This document shows positions 11,864 to 24,005 of a stretch of DNA of 64,000 nt, piece by piece. The stretch is from Sipunculus nudus. Taxonomy: Eukaryota; Annelida; Sipuncula; Golfingiida; Sipunculidae. A model generated the notes under the pieces. It searched no databases. It saw only the letters and a program-made list of their open reading frames with translations, and was not told the origin of the DNA. Every line of letters begins with the position of its first letter. Position 1 is the stretch's first letter. The position numbers were made by a program, and so were the translations under genes. The DNA lies in NCBI GenBank assembly GCA_026874595.1, contig CM049316.1:53821676-53885675 (forward strand). The letters are read 5' to 3'.

Positions 11864-11907
11864 GGGGGGGGGGGGGGGCATGACAGTCATGCCCCCCCCC
11901 CCCCCCC
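11864..11907. repeat. G-run / C-run hairpin
   Basis: Fifteen G residues (11864-11878) are followed by CATGACAGTCATG and sixteen C residues (11892-11907). The whole is an almost perfect inverted repeat with a 1-nt centre. Such a structure is expected to be unstable and hard to sequence, so the run lengths may be unreliable. Confidence 0.85.
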
Positions 11908-11951
11908 GTCCAGGTCGCCGTCCTTTCGGAATTTCACTTAATCTAATACAA

Positions 11952-11952
<1 letters not shown>

Positions 11953-12030
<78 letters not shown>
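11953..12030. repeat. (TA)n microsatellite
   Basis: A long pure TA run abuts the left arm of the palindrome at 12024-12164. Protein-like frames over it are repeat artefacts. Confidence 0.95.
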
Positions 12031-12033
<3 letters not shown>

Positions 12034-12164
12034 TGTGTAAGGAATCAAACGATTGTGAGCATCGTGTTTACTAATCAGTTTCGTCCCTAATCAGGACAAC
12101 GGTACGAAACTGATTAGTAAACACGATGCTCACAATCGTTTGATTCCTTACACATGATATATAT
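12024..12164. repeat. Near-perfect palindrome, arms about 61 bp, loop 19 nt
   Basis: The left arm ends at 12084 (...tactaatcagtttcgt) and the right arm begins at 12104 (acgaaactgattagta...). The arms are complementary throughout, including the unique blocks aaggaatcaaacgattgtga and gcatcgtgtttactaatcag. The loop is 12085-12103. TA repeats lie on both sides. It would fold into a long hairpin if transcribed. Confidence 0.93.
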
Positions 12165-12231
12165 TGATACGCTCTGGTTATACCATAGAGCACTTTGCCT
12201 TCAGTGCATTGCCAGCAGCCTAGAAAGAACA

Positions 12232-12234
<3 letters not shown>

Positions 12235-12308
<74 letters not shown>
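12235..12308. repeat. (TA)n microsatellite
   Basis: A TA run with one interruption (ttta), inside the TIR remnant at 11842-12793. Confidence 0.95.
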
Positions 12309-12311
<3 letters not shown>

Positions 12312-12318
12312 TTAAATC

Positions 12319-12750
12319 AGTGGCGGATATATGCAATCAGAGGCGGATCCAGAGGGGGCGCCTTCGGCGCACGGCCCTCCGTTGAGCTGCAAAATCTCAC
12401 ATTTTATCTAATTTCCGATTTTCGTGATTAATTTTCGTTTTTCATATTTCTTATTATTTATAAGCAATTAGACTTTATTTAAGTTATCTGCAGTTTCAAT
12501 TACTTTCAAATTAAAAGTTGAGTATAAGGATATTTATGAACAGCTGCAGAAAAACAGCAGATCGATCGAGCACCGGGCCCTGGTTGGGGTCGACCGTGAA
12601 TAATCTCACATATAATATACATATATATATTTATATATATATATACTTGCATATATAATCGTTTTCATATTACCCATACATGCATATTAGCGCCTCTCCC
12701 CCCACCCCCTCCGGTTCTCGGTTTTCGAATTTCTTGATCCGCCACTGATG
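12319..12750. mobile_element. Short TIR element (CAGTGGCGGAT termini)
   Basis: The left end CAGTGGCGGAT and the right end ATCCGCCACTG are perfect inverted termini of 11 bp. A second internal CAGAGGCGGATCCAG lies 17-31 bp inside the left end. Such termini are common in hAT-type miniature elements. No clear 8-bp target duplication is seen. It is nested in the remnant at 11842-12793. Confidence 0.5.
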
Positions 12751-12793
12751 GTGGCCCTCTCACCTCCCTTAATCCAGGCTACACCCCTGTTGC

Positions 12794-15700
12794 AGACTAA
12801 GACTTGTTAATGTTTATTTGTTCAAACTGTCTATGATGATTTACATATACCAATATAATGTTCAGAGGCGGTGCCGGGGGGGGGGGGGGGTACCTAATAA
12901 CAACAGATCACGTAGTCCTGACGAGCATAAATTTTGTTATATATAGAGATAAAAAAAAATCAGGTTCTGTAACACTAAGCAGCGTGAAATGTCTAGGGGA
13001 ATGAATAAAGAAGTCAGTGTTTTTTGTTAACAAATAATTATAACTTATTCTTAAAACAATCCTAACATTTCAGTACACTAAATCAATACAATTACATAGT
13101 ATAATAAATAAAGTGTACAGTACTAGTGTCCGGATCCTAGGCTTTTCTGGATACCACCACTGTCACAGCTCAACAAATCCCTTAAAACTAATAATCCACG
13201 TAAACAGTTCAAATAGTCCAAAGTTAAGCTCTTGTTATAATCCCGAAGGCAAACTGGAGACAGTCCCACTAAATCTGCATAGAGTTCGTAGAATCCCTGA
13301 CACTACTGCAATTATCGGATAGGTCCAAAACTGACTCACACTCTTCCGTGTCCGCTGGAATTTTTCTCTCTCCTCTCCGCTCTAAACACAGCCCGTAACT
13401 TATAGCTTCTCACCCCAAAGCCTAGAAACTTCTATTTCACGAACAATCCAAAGAACACAACAATACATAATACACACGCGCCCAAAGAACAATCCAAGAC
13501 ACGCGCTCATAGAGCGCGATCAGCCCAGAAAATTCCAGATTAGCATGAGCGCTGTGTCTTTATTCGCCAGGGCTCACCCAGTACGGATTAAACCGAGCGC
13601 TGTGTCTCTATACACGCCATAGCGATTGGCGCCCAGGGCTTGAGCCTAACACGAAACAGAATGTCAACAGCACACAACAAAAGAGACACCTGTAATAAAT
13701 GTTGTTACCATTAGTACAGTTATATTTTTATGAACCAGTAACGCAAAGATCGAATAGGGTAATTGGTCGGATATATTTTCTGTTTAACAGAACCGCCAAG
13801 GGAAGTATCTGTTGCCGTTCATGAAATATAGCTACCAATGATTAATGCATTATACGTTGATTCTACGTTATATCCCTATGAATATTAAGTTTAAGAAAGT
13901 GTTCACCACCCACATTGGCACTCGATCAATGCAGGCATGCTTGGTTCTAACAGTGGTCTATAAACTGAGAAAAAACCCTGGCTTTAGTTAAATATTTGAC
14001 CTTGCATCAGTTGTTAAAGATATATTGTGGGGAAAAAAGGTTTCACCGCAATGACTGCCTTAATTTGCTTGTTCAAAATATTAAATAATTGAACATCAGG
14101 CACTTGTTCCGATAAACATTCGTTGACTCGCTTTGACCATATTGAGCATTGGAATAACAGGTGTAAAGCAATATCTCTGATCTGTTCTGATCTTGGTCCA
14201 AAATTATCTTTGAATGACATTATTTACTCAAATATAAATGATATTAATAAATAACCTTTTCAAAGTGATTTTAAAGGATGATTGCTAGCATCAAATTTTG
14301 GCTAATTAATAAGTATAGATGCCATCTTATGATATTCAAATTAACTGATAACTAAAACTGAAGACACTCAATACTGCACCTTAGTTTCAATTAATCCAAA
14401 CCATAATTTAGACGAGGATTATGATCAGTCACTGGCCTTCATGTGCTAATTAGAGAGCTATCAGTTTTGAAGAATCTCACTCTCTTTTAAAATTCGAAGA
14501 TAAAAAAACACTTAAAAATAAATGAAAAGTTTATTAAATCATGGTTACCGCAAAGGCATAAACTGCAGGCCTTTGATTGGTCGTTCACTCACTCTGCCCA
14601 TGTTACAACCTAGCAACTGTTGTTATTTTCATACGTTGTTAATTTATCAATAAATTGTAAGAAAAGCTACAAGATTTTGCCGAAAAGACAATTCCTTGAC
14701 AGGCATGCTTTAAAAGGGAATTGTATACATAATCTCATTGGCTACAAGAATGCTGCACTGACTTATATATTGTTTCATGGTTCTCCATCAGTCTTAATGG
14801 TGGCGAAGTCTGGTGCGAGATTGCTTTTGAGAACTGAATTTTTTTCTGTTCAAAATTCTTGAAAATATCTTGGTTTTCTCCTAGCATCTACAGCATCACC
14901 GAATATTTCCTTGAATTACAGAAGCAAGTGATGCCGTTTTCCTAAACCTTTCCTATCTTTTTCTTAATACCAATCTTGCGGGGTCTGCGTATTGCTTGGC
15001 GAACATTCAGAATAAATCAGGACCCAGTCGTGCATGCTAGAAAGTGAAAGACACAAAAAGGGGTGGTGCATGGTAACCTCCCGAGGGCATACTAACACTT
15101 TCTTTAGTCCCTCTAGAAGAATGATAGAACAGTAGGACAACTATATATTGTCCCATACGCAGCGTATTTTCCTTTGTTCTAACTCGACGTTCAAATCTGC
15201 TTGCATCAAAGGGTCATGAAAAGTGACTATACAAGTGTAGTTGCATGGTGACTTTCCAAATATGGCAAAGAATTGGTAGGTAGCCAAAAAAAAAGCGTGA
15301 CCTTCGACCAAGGAGGCGGGGCATGTGGGACAAATCAGTTATAGCCCAATGAAATGTAAAGCAAGCCATGAGATTTGCTTGGCTCGTGTCAATCATGGCA
15401 GGCTCGCCTTAACGGCTCGCCTGTCATGTGACAAAGCTTCGCAAACCTCACGGCTTGCATTGCATTGCAATACACATCTGTGATATCGGTGATATAACAA
15501 CGGTTTTTTTTTATTGTGGCTGTAGACAAGTGGAAATCATTGAAAGACCGTGTGAACCCGGTTGCACTTCCCCATTTCCAAAGGATATGGCAACGTTTTG
15601 GTCAGTTATAAAAGTGCTGTTGGAGAAACATCTATGGTCACGTGTGAACCGTCACCATGCAGACACAAAAGTGTATATATAGTGTGGTAACTGCTTTAAA

Positions 15701-16333
15701 TATAGACCGTATGCCCTATTATCGAGTGTGCGCTTCTGTGTCCTTGTCAAGCATCTCTGGTACATTTTCTCCATCTTGCAAGTGCAAGAAAACGGAAATC
15801 TGAAAAAAAATCCTTTCAACTGATCTGTGTATATAAGATATAATTTCGAACAACATCCAGGTCGGAAATGTTGTCAGATGTTGTCGGAATTTGTTCTCAG
15901 AGAGGACAAGTATATAAGTAATAGGTTATTTAGATGGTTTACAGCTGCTCAGCGAAAAGATGTTATTTTTTTTAGTTTGGACGTAAATTGGTCGAGATAT
16001 AAAGAAGCATATTTTCTAAGGTATACCCTATAAGGATGTCAGCGGAAAACTTCTTGTGGTCAGGAGCTAAAGGGCTACAAGTATACATATATATAGTCCG
16101 AGGACAGAACCTTGAGGGACTGCGAAGAGTATAGGAAATTGTTTCGTTATATTTAGTAGCCTGTGTCCGATTTCTTAGACAAGAGTTAAACCAATCTAGC
16201 TCCGATCTGGTATTCTATGTCCATAAAGTTTGTTCAGTAGCCTAGTACGATATATTGAAAGAACATGCATTTAACATGCTTTAATCCATTCAGATATACT
16301 GATTGAAGATCACGTGATGATAATAAAAGTAAC

Positions 16334-16383
<50 letters not shown>

Positions 16384-18460
16384 AAACACTGCATTCAGTA
16401 TTATCGTAATATTTCTATAGAAATGATACGGAATACAAAATGCTGTCATATAGCTAATTTAAATACATTGAGTTGTCAAAGTAAATGTTTCCAACCAATA
16501 TAAAGGGTAACGTAACAATACCTTCGTCACTGCGGATAACGTATGCATCTTTAACTAGAGATCAATACGAATGTTAAAATATGGTGCAACATCCAAACAA
16601 TAATGAAAAAAACCATATATATATAGCCTACCATCTTAATGAAAATAAATAACCACAAAAAGGAACTCTACGAAGCACATTTCATACATATAGATAACGT
16701 GCAAAATATGCAGTCACGATGAGGCAGAGAGTACGTTTAAAAGGGTATTCAGAAGAAATTATCCAAATGGTTATTAGTCTGAATGGAACCACTACCTGGT
16801 GTAGTTAGGATAGCCTTTTATAAATTGTGAACCATCAAAACAGCTCTTAGATCTTTTGAAAACTCTTTAAACATATTAAATACCAACATGAGTTGGAATT
16901 TTTAAATATCCAAATGCAGGATACGTTACTTCTTTCTGAAGATCTAATCCCACATTTTCCTGCTGTTTAAGCCCAGGAACAACTTAAGACACTTCAGTTT
17001 TCGAAATATAACACAACCGTTATCTTTTATATAGGGATTGGTTTGCTCTGGCCTGAATGGACTTTTTTAAAATTTGTTGCAAACCACATGCATGCATATT
17101 TATCCTGTATTTATAACATTTTGTAGTTTTATGTGTGCAGGAACTTTTCAAGTGCACGTTTTTAATGCTACCTTATAATTTGATGGACTCCATTCTTACA
17201 CCTCTAAAGCAATACAGGAATTACTAGTTCTGGAGCCAACTTCCATAAAGGCCCTAAATTTCAAGTTTGCTACACCCCGTCATTTTTAATGTTTGATGCT
17301 ATTTTTCTTAAAGTAATTCATAGAGATGATATTTCAAAACATTACCCCCCTGGAAACTAAAATCGGCAATTTATTAAACTTACCTCAGTACAAATATAAA
17401 AAAAATATAATGGGATAATTGTTCAGGACTCGCACTTTGAAAATGATATGTGGAAAATATAAAGTGTTAAATGCAATGAGAGCCTTCATTGTGCCTAATT
17501 TTAATGTGCTGAATCCATTTAAATTAAATACGAAACTCTATTTCAAAGTTTTAACCTCAAATTTTAAAATAAAACGTTTAAAATATAAAAAGGCATATAA
17601 TTTAAAAAACCTACTGTTATTTGGGATATAAAGAAGTAAGATTAGTCCTAATCATCAATTTGATGAACCAAATGCAATAAAAATGTCATATTTTTCATCC
17701 AACTCATTTCAGTCTTAGAGTTCACAATTTTAAGCTATTTTAATTAATTAAATAAATGATTATTTGTTATTATAAGGGTATAAACATCATCATTCGCAGC
17801 CAAGTAAAACTTTGATGTATATATTCCATATGAACGGCTAGGGGCAATTTGTTTGTGTTTTCTTTAATTCGACTTACAAATGTAAATTTTTACTTTTAAT
17901 ATAAATTTTAAAATGAATATAAACATTAACATAAATATGAATACAAAAAGGCATATAATGTTGCTTTGGGTATAAACAGGCAAAATTAGTCTTCATGTTT
18001 TAAGGCGGCAGCATAGCAAAACTTTTCATATTACTGTCATATTGCAAAAATTATATTACAAAAATTAACATAAAATTTGATGGACAGAAACCAATGAAAT
18101 GGCATCATAACATTTCGGATCTATAACTTAAAACAGATTGCGTATGAACTGAAAATATGCACGTTGGATGTACACGTCTTTATTAAAGCCTGTGGGACAG
18201 CAAGGGCATTTTGATTTATTAAAAAAAAATATATTTATGTAACTTATCTTTCTGGTTTCAGTTTTTTAAACCCCTTACCAATTAAATTCTAGTTAAATGT
18301 CTGTCTAAAGTTAAAACGTTCCACCATTTTAATCTTCAAATTGTTCTTGAAACGTTATAAAATATGTTTATATTAAATGTTTACGTTAGCATATTGTGTT
18401 TAATATAAACTTATTTATTTTACATGGATTGTAAAAATAGTTATTATTTAACTAATTAAG
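12794..18460. other. Intergenic, 5.7 kb, no gene supported
   Basis: I see no exon with a convincing splice pair and protein-like content. Visible features are a G run near 12878, and two imperfect copies of 'gagcgctgtgtct' with 'gcc(ca)gggct' downstream (13545-13650). There is a GC-box-like GGAGGCGGGGC followed by a CCAAT-type box near 15313-15345, with no gene attached, and a TA-rich run at 16335-16383. Short ORFs here carry no recognisable domain. Confidence 0.5.
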
Positions 18461-18642
18461 GCACTCTCAGATGGCTCAGATGATGACGTTTGGTAGTCTG
18501 TAGGGGTGGAGGAAACCGGAAAACCCAGAGAAAATCACCAGCCTTGGACGGGCGTCTACAACCCACTCTCATGGTCACACCGGGGATCGAACCCGGGTCG
18601 CCAGCGGAAAGAGCCGAGCGTTTTATCCCTCGACTGTCCAAG
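18461..18642 (-). mobile_element. tRNA-derived SINE
   Basis: On the minus strand it starts CTTGGACAGTCGAGGG, has a tRNA-like region with a perfect B box (GGGTTCGATCCCC), then a central domain with TTTTCTCTGGGTTTTCCGGT and a CTACAGACTACCAAACG tail. Its frame reads '...GDPGSIPG...', the usual translation of a tRNA B box. It matches 34046-34235 over nearly its whole length. It is not a tRNA gene, because the 5' half does not form a cloverleaf that I can draw and it continues past the T arm. Confidence 0.8.
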
Positions 18643-21118
18643 TTTGCATATAGTGTCCGACAGGCAGTAATACTTTAGTGTGAATATTCCATTGAAAAAA
18701 AAAATCCTATTTGTATGTTTTACTTCCGTTAGACTTAGTTTATTAAATTTAAAATCTCAAATTTCAAATTTACAAATAAAAATGTAGGCAAGCATTAAGA
18801 ACATAGAACCAGATTTTTGACAAATTTCAGGCCATAGGCTTTGTGCGAAAAAAAGCTGCCAAAGTTTATCTTTACATTAAGCTTTAGTCATTAACTCTTA
18901 ATTTTAAATGATCATACGTTCTCTTGATTTTATAGTAAATTGTGTAAAAGACTTAAGCTATTATAACCAGGTGACCTGTTAACTGACCTTTATTTACAGT
19001 TGGGTACATAAGTGCCACTCACTACAGAGTTAGACACTTACAGACTGGACAGTTGGTATTAAAATCGCTTTTTATACAAGATGAAAGGTTTAGACTATAA
19101 TTGGAAAGGAGGATAACTAAATCACATAATACCATGAATTCATGTTATACAACTGTTCTCTCTTTTATTAATTACAGTAACAAACTGTCATCTGTTCCCA
19201 GAAGCATCTCAGGTAAAATCATAAATACGATAAAAAAAGATAAATTAACTGAAAGGCAACAAATGAACAATTCTTTCAAATAACCTGGTTTTATTTCTTT
19301 TAGCTCCGATGACTTTGATTCGGAATTCCTTGTCCTTATTTAATCTCCTTTCGGCCATTTGAAAGTGCCGATAGAGGGATTTCTTTACCAATCTTATTGG
19401 CCATATACTTCCATACTTTGGAAGGAAACAATCAGTTGAGTCACGAGCCACATGCAAATATAAGAATCAAACGATCATTCAGAATTTCACTCAAGTTTTC
19501 AAAATTTAGTAATTCGTTTGAAGAAGTGTATACAGGAGATAAACTCCTAAGCGATGGCTTCACTGATTGTCTCACAGTTTTATGGTCACCAGTTCTCAGA
19601 CATCCTGACCATGCAGATACACAAGATGATCGATTTTTATTGCTTTACGTTAAAAAGGGGATAATAAATAGTTTTTGTTCGGCAAACAAAAGAATAAGAA
19701 ATATAAAAGAATTACAAATGTATTAAGAAACTAAATAAACCACTGTCATCTGTCATGTATAACCAAGAGGTCAAATTTTCATTGTTTTATCCTTTTTTAT
19801 TGAAAATTAATTGAAAATATTTCTCAGCACTGATCGATATGTTATGCATATGTGATGCAATTTAGTGTAGTTCTTTCCCATTGTTTCCAACTGTAAAAGA
19901 CATACAAGGGTTTCTACCAAAAAATATGCTTTCCAGACTTAAAAAGAGGCATTCTCTCTTAGTGAAATTGTCATTAAATTGGAAATGTTACAGGATTCTT
20001 CATCTGCGTCTTTCTCATCCAATATGACACTAACAAGAAGAACAAAACCAAACTGATAACAGAAATTTTACCATTAGAGAAGTTAATTGTTTTTTTTTTT
20101 CTTTTATAAGGGTCTTTTGATTCTTTGACCAGACCCCAATCATATCAGCCAAAGTCCCGATTTCCAAATAACAATGACTGCCTCTCCAGTCAAATCAAGT
20201 TTACAGCCATCCAGACCCTGTGTTCTACTCATGCTTTTAACAAAATCTATTAAAACATTGTGCACACAACATTTTATTTCATTCAAATATTTAGATTTCA
20301 AATATTCAATTTTTTTTTTACATTTATTTCAAATGTAAAAGGGATGGTAAGTAGAAACAAATGTAAACATATTCTGTCCCAGTCCCGCGGGATACTCATT
20401 GCCCGGTAAATATATAGAAACAGTTTGCCAGGTCCTAGGAGGTTTCAACCAAATATAAACAAATTTTTTAAAATAAAAATTTGAAATACTGAGCTAGAAA
20501 TGCCAGTCTTTTGACAAACATAAACTCTTATTTAAATATTTTAATTTCAAATTAGATTTTGAGATACCAAGGCGAAAGAAAATAGGAGATAGTCGTACCT
20601 CAAATTTTGTTTTAGGGGTCATTTTTTCTGTCGATGTGTACTTCACTAGTGACTTCAGGACAATATATATTAGCACAAACTCTGATTTACACAATACATT
20701 AATATTTACTCAATATATAACCCTTATTTTTATATATGCATACATCTCGTATATACTATAGAATACTGAATTTTATTTACAAATGCATGAATGACTGTGG
20801 AAAAAGCACAAACCAACAAAACTACCATATAGAGCCTATAATAGACAGAAAACTTGACTTTTTATGCACGGGGAAATATCCTGGTCTTTGAATAATACTG
20901 TTTGGGTCTGTAATGCTAGGTCTATACTTGTAGAGGTAAAGTAGGCCTATCAAATTAAGTATGTACAGGAAGTGAGAGAACATATATTAATTTTTAATAA
21001 AAATTTTAATGATTTTTTTTTGTACATGCATTTGCCAGATTAATCTCCTGTTATTTAATTCCTATGATAGTATCCATTTTCTGCTTGTCAAGTTCCTTTC
21101 GCATCATGTAACAAACTA
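18643..21118. other. Intergenic, no gene supported
   Basis: The sequence is AT-rich. The frame at 19397-19726 has no flanking promoter or splice logic and no recognised motif. The phrase 'cagacatcctgaccatgcagataca' near 19597 faintly resembles 15640-15667 and may be an old repeat. Confidence 0.45.
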
Positions 21119-21550
21119 CTGTGGTTGGCTTCATATTCGCGAGGCAGAAATTTCGCGATTTCTCCATTTTAAATGTTTCGCGCGGGTTTCATGTTCGCGA
21201 TCTCACCAGAACCTATATCAAATCTTTGATAAATCCATACCTGTGTGTATTATAAAATGAAAATAAGTCATGAGTTCGTGATATTCTTCTCATATAACGA
21301 TGGGCCCGTAGACACAGCACAGGTATAGTTAAGTTCAAATTTAAGGTAACGTTTTCCCTATACCTGCATGGATGTAACTTGTTATAAAATTTCTTACTGT
21401 TCTGGCCTATTCCCATACAAGTATTGGCTACACTATTATGAAGGACACATTCAATTGGCCAATTATTCCTGAGGGCTTCATTTTTGCGATTTTTTTCTAT
21501 TCGCGAATATCGCGAAATTAAAACCCTCGCGAAAAAAAAGGCAACCACAG
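21119..21550. mobile_element. TA-flanked MITE, 432 bp
   Basis: The left terminus is CTGTGGTTGGCTTCATATTC and the right, reverse-complemented, is CTGTGGTTGCCTTTTTTTTC; both lead into TTCGCGA-rich subterminal sequence. The dinucleotide TA flanks both ends (21117-21118, 21551-21552), as for Tc1/mariner-type insertion. It ends only about 100 bp before the CRE of gene B. The frames across it (for example 21213-21569 on the minus strand) are not genes. Confidence 0.8.
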
Positions 21551-21559
21551 TATCTAACT

Positions 21560-21810
21560 TTAGCGACATCTAGTATCCGGGAGCGACATTCATTTGAGAA
21601 GAGGGTTGAATGGAGTTCCCAAATTAGCCTCGCTTCAAGGACTAGCAGGTATGACGTCATGACAACCAAGTTGGCGTCAAAATGGCTGACTGATGGGAGT
21701 TGTGAATGTTTGTGTTTGTGGTGTGACGCCAATGATACCGAGCTACGCGATGTCAGACAGTGAATGTGAGAGTAATGCCGTGTTCTGATCGTCAAACACA
21801 CACAGCAACC
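21560..21810 (+). promoter_or_regulatory. Putative promoter and 5' UTR of gene B
   Basis: A perfect cAMP response element, TGACGTCA, lies at 21652-21659, about 150 bp before the start codon. The region has more CpG than its surroundings (gtcgc, gacgcc, acgcgatg). Upstream ATGs (for example ATGGCTGACTGA near 21681) would make short uORFs. The main ATG at 21811 has a good Kozak context (AACCATGG). The transcription start is not directly visible. Confidence 0.6.
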
Positions 21811-21850
21811 ATGGACCACAGTCAGAATGTCATGACCAGCCAGCTTCAAG
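21811..21850 (+). CDS. Gene B, coding exon 1 (uncharacterised protein)
   Basis: The exon encodes MDHSQNVMTSQLQ plus one base, ending at CAAG|GTTTGT. It was chosen because of the strong Kozak context, the promoter-like sequence upstream, and because the single leftover G pairs exactly with the two orphan bases of the next exon (33650). The donor GTTTGT is only moderate, and a non-first-exon model cannot be excluded. The intron that follows is 11.8 kb and holds two hAT elements and a HINE-like element. Confidence 0.65.
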
Positions 21851-23170
21851 GTTTGTTGTTGTGTATATTTGATCGAAGCCTGTCCAGTCCACGTCCATTC
21901 GATTTGAACAACTGGTTCGTGGGAGTCTTTACAGAAGACAGATCTATCGACTGTACACGTGATTACTACTGGAGTGCTTGGGGGTGGGAGGTCGAAATTG
22001 AATCTTACAATGACATGAAACTCAGAAAAGTGCAGTATAAGCTAACATGCCTAAGATTGGATTCCCTTGGGCCCATTGGGGTATTTCTACAGAAAACGTC
22101 GCATATCAAGGGTTTTCTTGGTGATTTTTTTTTAAATTTTGATTTTGATATAACAAAACTTAATTTGTAGAAAAATAGCGTTAGAATTGTTAAATAATGC
22201 AAGTAGTACACTTTTCAGTTTCCTTTTTTTATAAATAGTCCAGGTAAGGGGAAAATATGAACCTTTTTCTTGACACCGTGACACGCAGTAAAATCTCACT
22301 TGCACATTTCAGAAATTGTTTTGACTATAGTCCATTTCACCACCTGCTGTCCACCTGTTTTTTGTAGATGACTTACTCAAAAGTTTATATTTTTCAATAT
22401 TTTCCAAGTAAACAACATATGGAAGTGACAACCTAATATGGCAGTTAAGAATTTTACAATAAATCCCGTGTTCATGTTTCACAACATTTTAGTCTCTTTA
22501 TCATGATCTGGCAGATTTTGTGTGTCCCTCCATAAGTAGCCATCTTTGTTTTAGCTGGTTATATTTTTTAGAGTGTTTACATGAGATCATCCAATCAGCA
22601 GCTGTCAGTTGAGGCTGTTTTTGCATGTGACCAATGACCTTGACCGCCATAAGTGGGTCTGATATGTTGTAAAATGTAGACTGATTTCTCATATTTTCAG
22701 AAAATTCTGTTACTCAAAAAAGGAATAAGGTAGGAATTTAGTTACCTAGTTGAAAATTAGGTTCTGTAATCCTCTCCTCTACACTATAATTGTTTTCCTT
22801 GAAATGTGACAAACAAAAATTTTCATAGCATAAAACAGGTGGACATGAGGGGATGAAACGGACTATAGATTTTTTGTGATTTTCGATAAAATCAAAATTA
22901 AAAGCCTTTGATAAAATCAAAACTTAAATTTCAGTTATGAATTTAACAAAAAAAAAGTGTGTAAAAAAGAACATATTTTCTTCTTTTTAATTAACTTTTG
23001 AAAACAAAAATTGTCTCTATTCCTATTTTTGCTTCCAGAGGGGTGCATTTGCAGGGATTTACCGGACAAAGTACTTTGGTACATGTACCTTCAGAATTTG
23101 AGTCGAAAAAACCTTGTTAATTTTTTTTAATGTACAGAAAAAAAAAATTTAAACATGGTTTTAAATCATC
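21851..23170. other. Intron 1 of gene B, 5' part; no gene seen
   Basis: AT-rich intronic sequence. The minus-strand frame at 22501-22692 has no splice or promoter context and is not supported as a gene. Confidence 0.5.
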
Positions 23171-23216
23171 TAGGTAACGGTGTTGAGCGTAGATAACAGT
23201 GTTGGGCATAGGTAAC
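23171..23216 (+). repeat. 19-bp tandem motif cut by a hAT insertion
   Basis: Units TAGGTAACGGTGTTGAGCG (23171), TAGATAACAGTGTTGGGCA (23190) and TAGGTAAC (23209, truncated) follow at 19-bp steps. The third unit resumes after the hAT element as taggtaacagagtcgagct (25281). Confidence 0.8.
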
Positions 23217-23933
23217 CAGACCTGGGAGCCAGCCGTTGACCTGTAAATCGGCTGGCTGGAAGAAAACATGGCTGGCTAGCCGGCTGAGTGGGCTCAGGTC
23301 TAAGAACAATGATGATGGCTGAGTGGACAGTGTTGTGGCTGGCTAGCCGGCTGAGCCGTTAAGATAAAGCAAATATCTAATGGACAAAATGTTCTCTCAA
23401 TCTAATGCAATTATATTTATATGTACAAGAATATGAAACAAACTTAAAGAATAGTTTGACAAGGTAATTACCCTTTGGATAAATTAATTTTATTCAATAT
23501 CACGCCGGGTTTGTACAAGGACAGTGAGTGGTTATGTGAAGGATGGGGTTTCCCCCACTTTGTTTTCAGATCTGACAACATAGCGTGTTTTGGTGATGCC
23601 GAGCGCTTATTTGATCAGATGAAATTTGTTATGATTTTCCTCATTTCTTTTGACAGACGTTGGCTACACATGCATTATTTGATCTCAACTGATATAACGT
23701 TACATTGCTAAAATCATCTTGAAAAATCGAAGGCTTAAATTCAGCTATTGAGATATATAGATATCATTGTTTGCATCCTCAAAGAAACTGTTTTCGTGCG
23801 CTCACTTGCATGACATTTCAACCGGATATTCGTTTTTCGTGTGCCAAACTTAAAGTGTCAAAGCTTGACATACTGCGTGCTCCTTTTTTTAACTGTATCA
23901 CATGAGGTTTTGTGAAAGGGCAGGAAATTTTGT

Positions 23934-24005
<72 letters not shown>

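Larger units (their letters stand above)
11842..12793. mobile_element. TIR element remnant (AGGGGCGTAGCC type), hAT-like
   Basis: The left end reads AGGGGCGTAGCCAAGGGAAG. The right end, reverse-complemented, reads CAGGGGTGTAGCCTGGATTA, so the termini form an inverted pair. Such CAGGGGCGTAGCC termini are usual in hAT-type non-autonomous elements. I could not find a matching 8-bp target duplication, so the boundaries are approximate. The inside is mostly TA repeats, a palindrome and a second, smaller TIR element. Confidence 0.5.

Noticed and set aside
11843-12431. Frames of Ile-Tyr repeats
   Set aside because: Translations of TA microsatellites.
15300-15350. GC box plus CCAAT box as a promoter
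   Set aside because: No gene can be attached on either side.
18530-18642. Possible tRNA gene on the minus strand (perfect B box)
   Set aside because: It continues into a SINE central domain and tail, has a second copy at 34046, and I could not draw a full cloverleaf.
19397-19726. 109-aa frame as a possible gene
   Set aside because: No recognised motif, promoter or splice logic; weak similarity to nearby noncoding sequence.
21213-21849. Minus-strand frames of 118 and 123 aa
   Set aside because: They cover a MITE and the promoter and first exon of gene B on the other strand.
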